8,112 nucleotides of DNA from positions 1 through 8,112 of the forward strand of contig JADFNZ010000078.1 in assembly GCA_022563135.1 (NCBI GenBank), read 5' to 3'. Numbering within the stretch: the first letter of the stretch is position 1; each line of letters opens with the position of its first letter. Of the stretch, positions 1 through 5,220 are shown in pieces. Source of the stretch: Chloroflexota bacterium. GTDB taxonomy: Bacteria > Chloroflexota > Dehalococcoidia > DSTF01 > RBG-16-68-14. A program made the translations under genes and the position numbers. The notes under the pieces were generated by a model. That model did not search any database and was not told where the DNA came from. It saw only the letters and a program-made list of their open reading frames with translations.

Positions 1-215
1 AGGACCGTCCCCGCCCCGACGACCAGACCATCGCGTTTGGCGAAGTCCTCAATGTGCTTGAGTACGTCCGGACACGTCATGGTGAATTCGATGACCCGAA
101 AACCGCCCGCCACGGCCGCCTCCATCGCCGGGGCCACGGCTTCGGGGATCGTGGTACGAAGAATCGCGCTGGCGCGCTCGGCTCGAAACAGTTCAAGAAA
201 TGCTTCCGGGTTCAT
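1..215 (-). CDS. eda: KDPG/KHG aldolase, N-terminal 71 residues (runs off left edge)
   Basis: This is the start of a class I aldolase of the 2-keto-3-deoxy-6-phosphogluconate / 4-hydroxy-2-oxoglutarate family. The family cleaves KDPG to pyruvate and glyceraldehyde 3-phosphate in the Entner-Doudoroff and sugar-acid pathways, in the cytoplasm. The frame reads MNPEAFLELFRAERASAILR, then a GGFRVIEFTM segment (about residues 37-46) and VVGAGTV (65-71). The last two match the family's first (beta/alpha) units. E43 sits where the family has its catalytic glutamate, and GAGTV is the usual end of strand 3. The Schiff-base lysine would lie beyond the window. The ATG at 215 is supported by AGAAGGA (221-227 on the plus strand, reversed) five bases upstream. 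The family is about 205-215 residues, so roughly a third is visible. A related KDPGal-type aldolase cannot be excluded from this part alone. Confidence 0.85.
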   Translation of the reverse strand, partial: MNPEAFLELFRAERASAILRTTIPEAVAPAMEAAVAGGFRVIEFTMTCPDVLKHIEDFAKRDGLVVGAGTV

Positions 216-245
216 GATGATCCTTCTGTCCTCGCGTTCTTCACC

Positions 246-273
246 AGTGTAGAAGAAACTGACGAAATGTCAT
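246..273 (-). promoter_or_regulatory. Probable promoter of the aldolase gene
   Basis: Reading the minus strand, ATGACA (273-268) is followed after 16 bases by TACACT (251-246). This is a reasonable sigma-70 -35/-10 pair. The expected start point near 239 leaves a short leader of about 24 bases containing the Shine-Dalgarno AGAAGGA. The region is one of the most AT-rich in the window. Motif evidence only. Confidence 0.4.
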
Positions 274-292
274 CATTGGCATAGGTTGTCTC

Positions 293-306
293 TGTCCGAA
301 TGGACA
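293..306. promoter_or_regulatory. Perfect palindrome TGTCC-N4-GGACA, candidate operator
   Basis: TGTCCGAATGGACA has 5-bp arms around a 4-bp centre. It lies about 20 bp upstream of the proposed -35 of the aldolase gene, so it would be centred roughly 60 bp before the start point. That is a usual place for a dimeric regulator. Which regulator family binds it, if any, cannot be told from the sequence. Confidence 0.3.
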
Positions 307-344
307 TTCAGTGGTGGAAGATCGTAATCCAGGCGATCGGGTGA

Positions 345-593
345 TCAACGAAGCGCCGCGCCGGTCCTCCAGTGCACGCCTTTGATCCGGACGAAGATGA
401 AATGGAAGGTCAGGCCCATCGCGGCAGGAAGAACGACCCAGAGCTGCAGCCAGAGCCGTCGCTCCAGCTGCGCCAGCATGAGGGCGATGATCCAGATGAT
501 GGCGAACTTAGACATTGAATGCACGATGCGACTGATTGGCCCTCGCTCGCTGACGTACGTCACGCCACAGGGAAACGTCGTCTCGATCCGCAT
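345..593 (-). CDS. Possible small membrane protein with two helices (82 aa)
   Basis: I do not recognise this protein. From the ATG at 593 it is 82 residues long. It has a hydrophobic stretch at about 28-43 (core FAIIWIIALMLAQLE), a short charged turn ERR at 44-46, and a second hydrophobic stretch at about 47-69 (core LWVVLPAAMGLTFHFIF). The tail is basic and ends KGVHWRTGAALR. The amphipathic pattern and GC-rich third positions look like a real inner-membrane protein rather than a shadow frame. No strong ribosome binding site is visible. Other possible starts are ATG at 599 and GTG at 617, and the frame stays open to 737, where it would overlap the divergent gene. It is transcribed towards the aldolase gene, 129 bp away, but function and operon membership are unknown. 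Confidence 0.42.
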   Translation of the reverse strand: MRIETTFPCGVTYVSERGPISRIVHSMSKFAIIWIIALMLAQLERRLWLQLWVVLPAAMGLTFHFIFVRIKGVHWRTGAALR

Positions 594-604
594 CGGCATC
601 CAAT

Positions 605-645
605 GGTGAAAGATCACCGGGCCGAGGACGGCTCGGCTCGCTTTT
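605..645. repeat. Two small inverted repeats between divergent genes
   Basis: GGTGA-AAGA-TCACC (605-618) is a perfect 5-bp inverted repeat. Just after it, CCGAG-GACGG-CTCGG (622-636) is a second perfect hairpin, followed closely by CTTTT (641-645). They lie between the small membrane ORF and the unknown gene starting at 706. The first could be an operator and the second resembles a weak terminator. Neither is well supported. Confidence 0.25.
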
Positions 646-705
646 GGGTGGGTGTGCTGTTTTGCGCGGGATGGGCGTGCGTTTGCCGAACGTGGCAGCG
701 GTATC

Positions 706-1233
706 ATGTATTGGTTCCGAGTGCCCCTAGGCGGCATCAGCTATCCGGAGGGCTTTCGGCACTTCCTGCAGCCCGCTCTCGAGAACGCGCACGTCTCGAA
801 GATTCGGTTCGTGCTGGATGCCGCGGTGCCGACGATTCGAGAGACCTGGGAGAACTTGGTCCTTCCACTGTTTCGGGGCTGGGTTGAGCGCGCGCATCGC
901 GAGTTCCGGCTGGAGCCGCATGCCGATGGCGGGCGCTTTGTGGAGGCCGCCCCGCCGTTTGATAAGGTGCTCACGTGGGCGTTCGCCGACCTTTCCCAAG
1001 AGTTCAGCCCGTGCTTCAAGCTTTTCATCGACGATCTGGACACTGACGAGCAAGGCGAGTCCCAGGCCCAGATCTTTCTGGCGACCACGACTCGAAACGT
1101 CCGGTTCAGCGATGGCTCGCGTCGGACCATCCGGATCCCGGACACGATCTTGAGCGTGCGGGCCTCCGAGTACGAGACCTTGGTCGGCTCGTTGCACCGA
1201 ATCGTCAACGAGTGGGGGTTTCTGTTCAGCTAA
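706..1233 (+). CDS. Hypothetical protein, 175 aa, unrecognised
   Basis: I do not recognise the family. From the ATG at 706 the protein begins MYWFRVPLGGISYPEGFRHF and appears soluble, mixed alpha/beta, with no signal peptide or membrane segment. It has a helical first half (about 15-70) with many aromatic residues. An acidic loop, FIDDLDTDEQGES, follows at about 107-119, then a strand-rich part (IFLATTTRNVRF, about 123-134) and a helical end that finishes NEWGFLFS. The FIDDLD segment looks superficially like a Walker B motif, but there is no Walker A, so I read it as coincidence. The open frame extends upstream to 652, but those residues look non-coding. Its base composition is lower in GC than the genes to the right. 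The stop at 1231-1233 overlaps the convergent oxidoreductase fragment by 8 bp. Confidence 0.6.
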   Translation: MYWFRVPLGGISYPEGFRHFLQPALENAHVSKIRFVLDAAVPTIRETWENLVLPLFRGWVERAHREFRLEPHADGGRFVEAAPPFDKVLTWAFADLSQEFSPCFKLFIDDLDTDEQGESQAQIFLATTTRNVRFSDGSRRTIRIPDTILSVRASEYETLVGSLHRIVNEWGFLFS

Positions 1234-1624
1234 CACCACGCGGCGCCGATCCCCAGACGAGGCCCCGGCGCCGGTAGCGTTCGATCAGCTCCTCGTTCCG
1301 GTCGCCCCACTCGGACTGCGGCGGGTAGAAGCAGGCATCGCGCGCCTCCAGCCGCTCGACGAGCTCCTGGCAGAGCCCCGCGACCACCTGGCGTCCGTTC
1401 CCGTCATCCAGCGTGAGCAGGAGGACGATCAACCCGCCCGTCGCCAGGCCGCCGAGGTAGCCGTAACGTTCGACCAGGATCACGTCCGCGCCCTGCCGGC
1501 GGGCCGCGATCGCCGCGGCGAGGCCGGCGGCGCCGCCGCCCACGACGAGGACGTCGCATTGGGCGATGACGGGCACGCGCTGGGCGGGCAGATCGATGAA
1601 GGTGGCAGCGGGCGATTCAGTCAT
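1226..1624 (-). CDS. FAD-dependent oxidoreductase, N-terminal fragment (132 aa, 3'-truncated)
   Basis: This is the N-terminal Rossmann part of a FAD-dependent oxidoreductase of the FAD_oxidored (PF12831-like) group. CDVLVVGGGAAGLAAAIAAR (about 23-42) carries GxGxxG at 29-34. VERYGYLGGLATGG (51-64) has the acidic residue that usually holds the FAD ribose, followed by the GG..TGG loop. The stretch after about residue 97 (FYPPQSEWGDRN, ELIERYRRRGLVWG) is also typical of the group. Complete members are usually well over 400 residues. Here the frame ends with SAPRGVS and a TGA, so the rest of the FAD domain and the substrate domain are missing. The ATG at 1624 starts close to the fold; a GTG at 1660 is also in frame, and neither has a clear Shine-Dalgarno. 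The product cannot be a working enzyme of this family. It is a remnant or a junction artefact. Confidence 0.75.
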   Translation of the reverse strand: MTESPAATFIDLPAQRVPVIAQCDVLVVGGGAAGLAAAIAARRQGADVILVERYGYLGGLATGGLIVLLLTLDDGNGRQVVAGLCQELVERLEARDACFYPPQSEWGDRNEELIERYRRRGLVWGSAPRGVS

Positions 1625-1695
1625 GGCAGCGGTCTCGCAAGGCGCCGAGACTATTCGCACGGAGCGTGCCGCGCCGGGGCTGACCGAGTTTCACC

Positions 1696-1713
1696 GGATG
1701 CTTCGCTGCATCC
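1696..1713. repeat. Small hairpin GGATGC-TTCGCT-GCATCC between genes
   Basis: A perfect 6-bp stem with a TTCGCT loop lies 10 bp past the methyltransferase stop and upstream of the oxidoreductase fragment. It is followed by CAGAATGACAG. No T-run follows on the minus strand, so it is not a classic terminator. The wording (…TTCGCTGCATCCAGAATGACA) resembles short palindromic intergenic repeats seen in many copies in some high-GC genomes. That likeness is from memory and unverified. Confidence 0.35.
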
Positions 1714-1723
1714 AGAATGACAG

Positions 1724-2353
1724 TTAGGCCCGCCGGGCCACACCGTAGATCGCCGGCGTGCCGGGGCCGATCCGCGTCTCCTCGATCCACTCGATGCGGA
1801 AGCCGTTCTCTTCGATGGCCTCACGCGTGCGCCGGTTCGGGTTGCAGCCTGCGGCGAACCAGCGCCACGCGGGTGTGATCGCGTCCTGTACGGTCCCCCA
1901 GAAGCGGCTCTCGTCGTTGCGCACGTGCTCCATGAAGCGGAGCGTGCCGTCCGGCTTGAGCACCCGCCGCATCTCGGACAGGGCTCGCTTCTGATCCGGC
2001 ACCGTGCAGAGGACGAGGCCGGTGACGACGTGGTCGAACGAGGCGTCTTCGAACGGGATCTCCTCCGCCGAAGCCTGGCGCAGCTCCACGTTCGAGAGTC
2101 CCAGCTCCGCCAGCCGCTTGCGCGCGCGCTTGAGCATGTGCGGATCGGGCTCCGTGCCGACCACCTGCGCCTCCGGCGAGTAGTACTCCAGGCTGGCGCC
2201 CGTACGCACGCCGATCTCCAGCACGCGTCCCCGCGCCTCCCCCATGATGCGCGGGCGGATCTCCGTGAAGACCCGGCGCTCGCCCGGACCGGTGATCCGG
2301 TCGTACAGCGCAGCGAACCAGCGGTGGCCCTGCTCCTCTTGCTGCGTACTCAT
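1724..2353 (-). CDS. Class I SAM-dependent methyltransferase (209 aa)
   Basis: This is a soluble methyltransferase of the Methyltransf_11 / UbiE-like type; its substrate is unknown. Motif I is RVLEIGVRTGASLEYY (about 43-58). An acidic ribose-binding position follows in VVGTEPDP (64-71, E68). ELRQASAEEIPFEDASFDHV (90-109) gives motif II, and VLKPDGTLRFMEHV (131-144) is the usual motif III region. The C-terminal GCNPNRRT (169-176) is common in the METTL7-like and phospholipid N-methyltransferase-like branch, so a lipid, quinone or thiol substrate is plausible but not shown. Motif I has arginine (GVRTG) where a glycine is usual. The length is normal. The ATG at 2353 is preceded by GAGAGGAG four bases upstream, a strong ribosome binding site. 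It lies 49 bp downstream of the FabL-like gene on the same strand but seems to have its own promoter. Confidence 0.85.
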   Translation of the reverse strand: MSTQQEEQGHRWFAALYDRITGPGERRVFTEIRPRIMGEARGRVLEIGVRTGASLEYYSPEAQVVGTEPDPHMLKRARKRLAELGLSNVELRQASAEEIPFEDASFDHVVTGLVLCTVPDQKRALSEMRRVLKPDGTLRFMEHVRNDESRFWGTVQDAITPAWRWFAAGCNPNRRTREAIEENGFRIEWIEETRIGPGTPAIYGVARRA

Positions 2354-2378
2354 GCTGCTCCTCTCGGTGGCGCGGCCC

Positions 2379-2387
2379 AGTGTAGCA
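2379..2387 (-). promoter_or_regulatory. Extended -10 promoter for the methyltransferase gene
   Basis: On the minus strand TGCTACACT (2387-2379) is an extended -10 (TGn-TACACT). No good -35 is seen at the usual spacing, which fits extended -10 promoters. A start point near 2372 leaves a leader of about 19 bases that includes GAGAGGAG. Closely similar TGCTACGCT is found at 3234-3242 before the second SDR gene. Confidence 0.4.
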
Positions 2388-2402
2388 GACCGGCTGAAGC
2401 CG

Positions 2403-3170
2403 CTAGATGAGCCCCACGGTCGCGTAGCCGCCGTCGACGACGAGGACGTGGCCGACGATCATCGAGGCGGCGTCGCTGCAGAGAAAGGCGACGGCCTCCG
2501 CGACCTCCTCGGGGCGGACGAGGCGGCCGGCCGGCGTCGTCTTCCGGTAGCGCTCGATCAGGTCGGCGGGCAGGAGGCGCACGCCGTCGCTGCCATCGAC
2601 TAGTCCGGAGGCGACGCCGTTCACGCGCACGCCTCGCGGCGCCAGCTCCGCTGCGAGGTAGGTTGTGAGCGACGTCAGCGCGCCCTTGCTGACGCCGACC
2701 GGCGCGTAACGCGCCATGTAGCGCTCCGAACCCGGGCTGAGGAGATTGACGATCGCGCTGCCCTTCTGCATCAGCTTCACCGCCTCCTGCGCGCAGAACC
2801 AGGGGCCGAAGACGTTGACGTCCATCGTGTGCTTCAGGTGCTTCGGCAGCGAATCGAGCGCGCCCCGCGGCCGTTCGAGCCCGCGCGCCGCGCTGTTCAC
2901 CAGCACGTCCAGCCGACCGAACTGTTCCTGCACGCGGGCGATGAGGCCCAGGATCGCGTCGCGGTCGCCGACGTCGGCCCGCACGGCCAGCGCGCGCACG
3001 CCCAGCGCCGCCGCCTCGCGCGCGGTCGCCTCGGCGTTCTCGGCGCTACGCGAGTAGTTGACCACCACGTCCGCGCCGAGCTGGGCGAACTTGAGGATGC
3101 AGGCGCGGCCGATCCCGCGGCTGCCGCCGGTCACGAGCGCCACCTTGCCTGCGAATGGTGCCTCTGCCAT
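2403..3170 (-). CDS. fabL: FabL-like enoyl-ACP reductase of the SDR superfamily (255 aa)
   Basis: This Rossmann-fold NAD(P)H oxidoreductase resembles enoyl-ACP reductase III (FabL) of Bacillus, which performs the last reduction in fatty-acid elongation. The cofactor site is ALVTGGSRGIGRA (11-23). DVLVNSAARG (88-97) is the NNAG-like strand and N119 the tetrad asparagine. The key region is LLSPGSERYMARYAPVGVSK (143-162). S145 precedes Y155 and K162, giving the Tyr-x6-Lys spacing of enoyl reductases rather than the Tyr-x3-Lys of ordinary SDRs; the ordinary tyrosine position is V158. TPAGRLV (212-218) and the ending VVDGGYA also match FabL. I chose the ATG at 3170 because SDR homology starts there and a promoter ends seven bases before it; upstream residues are non-coding shadow. 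Whether it serves general fatty-acid synthesis or a special acyl substrate is open. Divergent from the second SDR gene. Confidence 0.75.
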   Translation of the reverse strand: MAEAPFAGKVALVTGGSRGIGRACILKFAQLGADVVVNYSRSAENAEATAREAAALGVRALAVRADVGDRDAILGLIARVQEQFGRLDVLVNSAARGLERPRGALDSLPKHLKHTMDVNVFGPWFCAQEAVKLMQKGSAIVNLLSPGSERYMARYAPVGVSKGALTSLTTYLAAELAPRGVRVNGVASGLVDGSDGVRLLPADLIERYRKTTPAGRLVRPEEVAEAVAFLCSDAASMIVGHVLVVDGGYATVGLI

Positions 3171-3177
3171 CGCGCGC

Positions 3178-3206
3178 AGTATGCGGCGCGTACCGGCGAG
3201 GCGCAA
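3178..3206 (-). promoter_or_regulatory. Probable leaderless promoter of the FabL-like gene
   Basis: On the minus strand TTGCGC (3206-3201), 17 bases, CATACT (3183-3178), then exactly 7 bases to the ATG at 3170. No Shine-Dalgarno is present between. Transcription would start at or next to the start codon, giving a leaderless mRNA. Confidence 0.45.
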
Positions 3207-3213
3207 GCCGTCG

Positions 3214-3242
3214 TTGGCCGCGCGCGCGGACCGTGCTACGCT
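3214..3242 (+). promoter_or_regulatory. Probable leaderless promoter of the second SDR gene
   Basis: TTGGCC (3214-3219), 17 bases, TACGCT (3237-3242) with an extended TGC just before it, then 7 bases to the GTG at 3250. No Shine-Dalgarno is seen. It is arranged back to back with the promoter of the divergent FabL-like gene; the two -35 boxes are 7 bp apart. Confidence 0.45.
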
Positions 3243-3249
3243 GCGCTCC

Positions 3250-3999
3250 GTGGAGCTGGAAGGACGCGTCGCGCTGGTCACCGGCGCCTCCGGGCGCGGC
3301 ATGGGCCGCAGCATCGCGCTCACCCTCGCGCGGGACGGCGCGGAGGTGGTCGTCAACTGCAAGGAGCGCCGCGACCGGGCGGAGGAGGTCGCCGGCGTGA
3401 TCGAGGGGATGGGCAGGCGCGCGCTCGTCCATCAGGCCGATGTCTCCGATCCGGCGGCCGTGCAGGCGATGGTAGAGGCCGCCGAAGCGCAGCTCGGCCC
3501 ACTCGATATCGTGGTCGCCAGCGCGGGCGGCTCGTGGGAGCCGCGCGACCTGCCGGAGATCGAACCCGGCGCTTGGCGCAAGGTGATGGCTGAAGAGATC
3601 GACTCCGTCTATCTGCTGCTGCGCGCGGCGCTCCCCGGCATGCGCGAACGCGGCTGGGGACGGATCGTCATCATCGGCGGCTATCGCGCCGACGACTGGC
3701 GGGGCGGCCCGCCAGAGGCGCCGCTCGATTATCCGCTCGGCAAGGCCGCGCGCCACTGGCTCGCCCGCACGCTCGGGCCGCGCGAGAGCAAGCATGGCGT
3801 GACCGTGAACGCCGTCGCGCCGGGGCCTATCGACTACATCGAGCTTGAGCGCGCGCGTGAGCTGGTCGTCGGCGGGCTGGAGGCCGTCGAAGTGCTGACG
3901 CCGCAGCACGTGGCGGAGCTGGTCGCGTTCCTCTGCTCGGAGCGCGCGCGCTTCATCACCGGCGCGGTCATTCCCGTCACCGGCGCGCGAGAGGTGTAA
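3250..3999 (+). CDS. SDR-family protein with degenerate catalytic residues (249 aa)
   Basis: This is a short-chain dehydrogenase/reductase-fold protein, probably NADP- or NAD-binding, of unknown substrate. RVALVTGASGRGMGRSIAL (6-24) is the cofactor loop, one residue longer than TGxxxGxG. HQADVSD (61-67) is the usual adenine-binding DV region, and Y161-PLG-K165 keeps the YxxxK pair. Other elements are missing. The NNAG motif reads ASAG (90-93). The tetrad asparagine after W109 appears to be glutamate (E116). There is no serine or threonine between about 137 and 160, where the catalytic serine should be; the segment reads IVIIGGYRADDWRGG. The C-terminal part (VNAVAPGPI at 186-194, FLCSERARFITG at 227-238) is ordinary SDR. 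GTG at 3250 is chosen because the fold begins immediately and a promoter sits at leaderless distance. It may be a non-classical reductase or a binding protein. It precedes the Nudix gene by five bases. Confidence 0.75.
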   Translation: MELEGRVALVTGASGRGMGRSIALTLARDGAEVVVNCKERRDRAEEVAGVIEGMGRRALVHQADVSDPAAVQAMVEAAEAQLGPLDIVVASAGGSWEPRDLPEIEPGAWRKVMAEEIDSVYLLLRAALPGMRERGWGRIVIIGGYRADDWRGGPPEAPLDYPLGKAARHWLARTLGPRESKHGVTVNAVAPGPIDYIELERARELVVGGLEAVEVLTPQHVAELVAFLCSERARFITGAVIPVTGAREV

Positions 4000-4004
4000 G
4001 GGTA

Positions 4005-4463
4005 ATGCCGTTCTTTCGCGTTCACGTAGACGCTCTCATCAGGCGCGGCAGCGAAATCCTCATCCTGCAGCACGCGACGGGCGCGAGGCGCGGCGCCTGG
4101 GCCTGGCCCGGCGGTTCGCTCGAGGAGGACGAGAGCCCAGAGGAGGCAGTGCGGCGGGAGGTGCGCGAGGAGACCGGCCTGGAGCTTTCGTCCGTCCGGA
4201 TACTCCGCGCCACGCGCTACCGATCTCGCAGCGGCTCTAGCCCGGCCGTCGGCATCACCTACGTCTGCGAACTGCCGCCTGACGCGGAGGCGCGGCTCAG
4301 CGAAGAGCATACCGCGGCTCGCTGGATCGACGCCGCTGAATTCCGCTCTCGCTATCTGGGTGACGAAGTGCTGACTGCCGTCTCAGACGACCCGGACACA
4401 CTGACACAGATTGAAGGGATGAGAGGCGTGCTGGACGCGTATCTGGTGGAGTACGCCGGTTAG
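4005..4463 (+). CDS. Nudix hydrolase (152 aa)
   Basis: This enzyme hydrolyses a nucleoside diphosphate linked to another group, using Mg2+ bound by the Nudix box. The box is complete: G37-x5-E43-x7-R51-E52-V-R-E55-E56-T-G58-L59, inside PGGSLEEDESPEE and AVRREVREETGL. The N-terminal strand FRVHVDALIRRGSEILILQH and the later TYVCEL and ARWIDAAEF segments fit the small Nudix fold of the MutT/ADP-ribose pyrophosphatase type. The substrate cannot be predicted. The ATG at 4005 is five bases after the SDR stop. Its likely ribosome binding site GAGAGGTG (3989-3996) lies in the last codons of the SDR gene, so the two are almost surely co-transcribed and coupled. Its stop faces the cofE stop with one base between them. 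Confidence 0.9.
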   Translation: MPFFRVHVDALIRRGSEILILQHATGARRGAWAWPGGSLEEDESPEEAVRREVREETGLELSSVRILRATRYRSRSGSSPAVGITYVCELPPDAEARLSEEHTAARWIDAAEFRSRYLGDEVLTAVSDDPDTLTQIEGMRGVLDAYLVEYAG

Positions 4464-4464
4464 C

Positions 4465-5220
4465 CTACCGAAACAAGTCCTTCTCCGGATCGCGCAGCAG
4501 GTCGCGGGCGCTGCCTTCGCCACGCGGGTAGTCGTAGCCGCGCACAATCGCAACGGGCGTCCGCGAGAGCTTGCCGTGCGTGAGTTCGGCAGCTGCCGCG
4601 AGCTCGTCCGCCACGGCCATGCTCGTCACGCGGATCTCGTAACCGGCCGGATCGAACTGGCCGGTGTAGTCGAGCAGCGGCAACATGCCGGCGACGCCGA
4701 TCGCGAAGTTGAGGTGGCCTTCGCGCCACGGCCGGCCGAACGTATCGGTGATGATCACAGCCACGTCCGCATCCGCTCGCTCTTTCACGGCGCGGCGGAT
4801 CGCCCCCGCGGACGCGTCCGGGTCGACCGGCAGCAGCGAGACGGTGCCGATCTGCTCCACGTTCGAGGAGTCGATGCCGGCGTTCGCGCAGATCAGGCCG
4901 TGCTTCGTCTCGCAGATCATCACGCCGTGGTCCATGCGCACGATGCGCGCGCTCTCCCGCAGCACCAGCTCCACGACGCGCGCGTCCTTCTCCCACTGCG
5001 CCGCGATCTGGAGCGCGAACGGCCCCGGCTCCACGCTCTCGAGGTCGACGATGCGCCCTTCTGCCTTCGAGACGACCTTCTGCGTGACGACGAGGATGTC
5101 GCCGTCTTGGAGCGACAGGCCCTGATCGGCGGCGGCCTGGAGCATAAGCGCCGTGAGGTCGTCGCCGGGGCGCACCTCGGGGATGCCTTCGAGGCCGATG
5201 ATGCGCACTTCGGCCGCCAT
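4465..5220 (-). CDS. cofE: CofE, coenzyme F420-0:L-glutamate ligase (251 aa)
   Basis: This enzyme uses GTP to attach L-glutamate to F420-0 and, in many homologues, further gamma-linked glutamates, making F420-1 and longer forms in the cytoplasm. Family segments in order: GIPEVRPGDDL (12-22), DGDILVVTQKVVSKAEGR (39-56), CETKHGLICANAGIDSSNV (103-121), ITDTFGRPWREGHLNFAIGV (157-176), LDYTGQFDPAGYEI (183-196), then MAVADELAAAAEL and TPVAIVRG. The length matches stand-alone CofE of archaea; there is no C-terminal nitroreductase-like domain as in actinobacterial FbiB. The ATG at 5220 shares its A with the npdG stop (TGATG), a classic coupled start; a GTG one codon earlier (5223) is also possible. 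It is the last gene of the cofD-npdG-cofE operon, and no terminator is seen before the convergent Nudix gene. Confidence 0.95.
   Translation of the reverse strand: MAAEVRIIGLEGIPEVRPGDDLTALMLQAAADQGLSLQDGDILVVTQKVVSKAEGRIVDLESVEPGPFALQIAAQWEKDARVVELVLRESARIVRMDHGVMICETKHGLICANAGIDSSNVEQIGTVSLLPVDPDASAGAIRRAVKERADADVAVIITDTFGRPWREGHLNFAIGVAGMLPLLDYTGQFDPAGYEIRVTSMAVADELAAAAELTHGKLSRTPVAIVRGYDYPRGEGSARDLLRDPEKDLFR

Noticed and set aside
622..645. Hairpin plus CTTTT as a rho-independent terminator
   Set aside because: The stem is only 5 bp, the T-run is short and set off by several bases, and no plus-strand gene ends just before it.
1027..1065. FIDDLD in the unknown protein as a Walker B motif of a KAP- or STAND-type NTPase
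   Set aside because: No Walker A (GxxxxGKS/T) exists in the 175-residue protein, and the length is too short for such an NTPase.
727..1239. 170-codon minus-strand frame opposite the unknown gene at 706-1233
   Set aside because: I considered this as a continuation of the truncated oxidoreductase. It has no similarity to the rest of that family and no FAD or substrate motifs, so the oxidoreductase is not simply frameshifted.
2829..3593. 254-codon plus-strand frame across both SDR genes
   Set aside because: It crosses two well-supported SDR genes in other frames, and its low-complexity R/A/G-rich translation shows no fold.
3046..3909. 287-codon minus-strand frame opposite the second SDR gene
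   Set aside because: It is a shadow of the SDR gene. The apparent ending rich in R, D and G repeats the frame-shifted start of the FabL-like gene.
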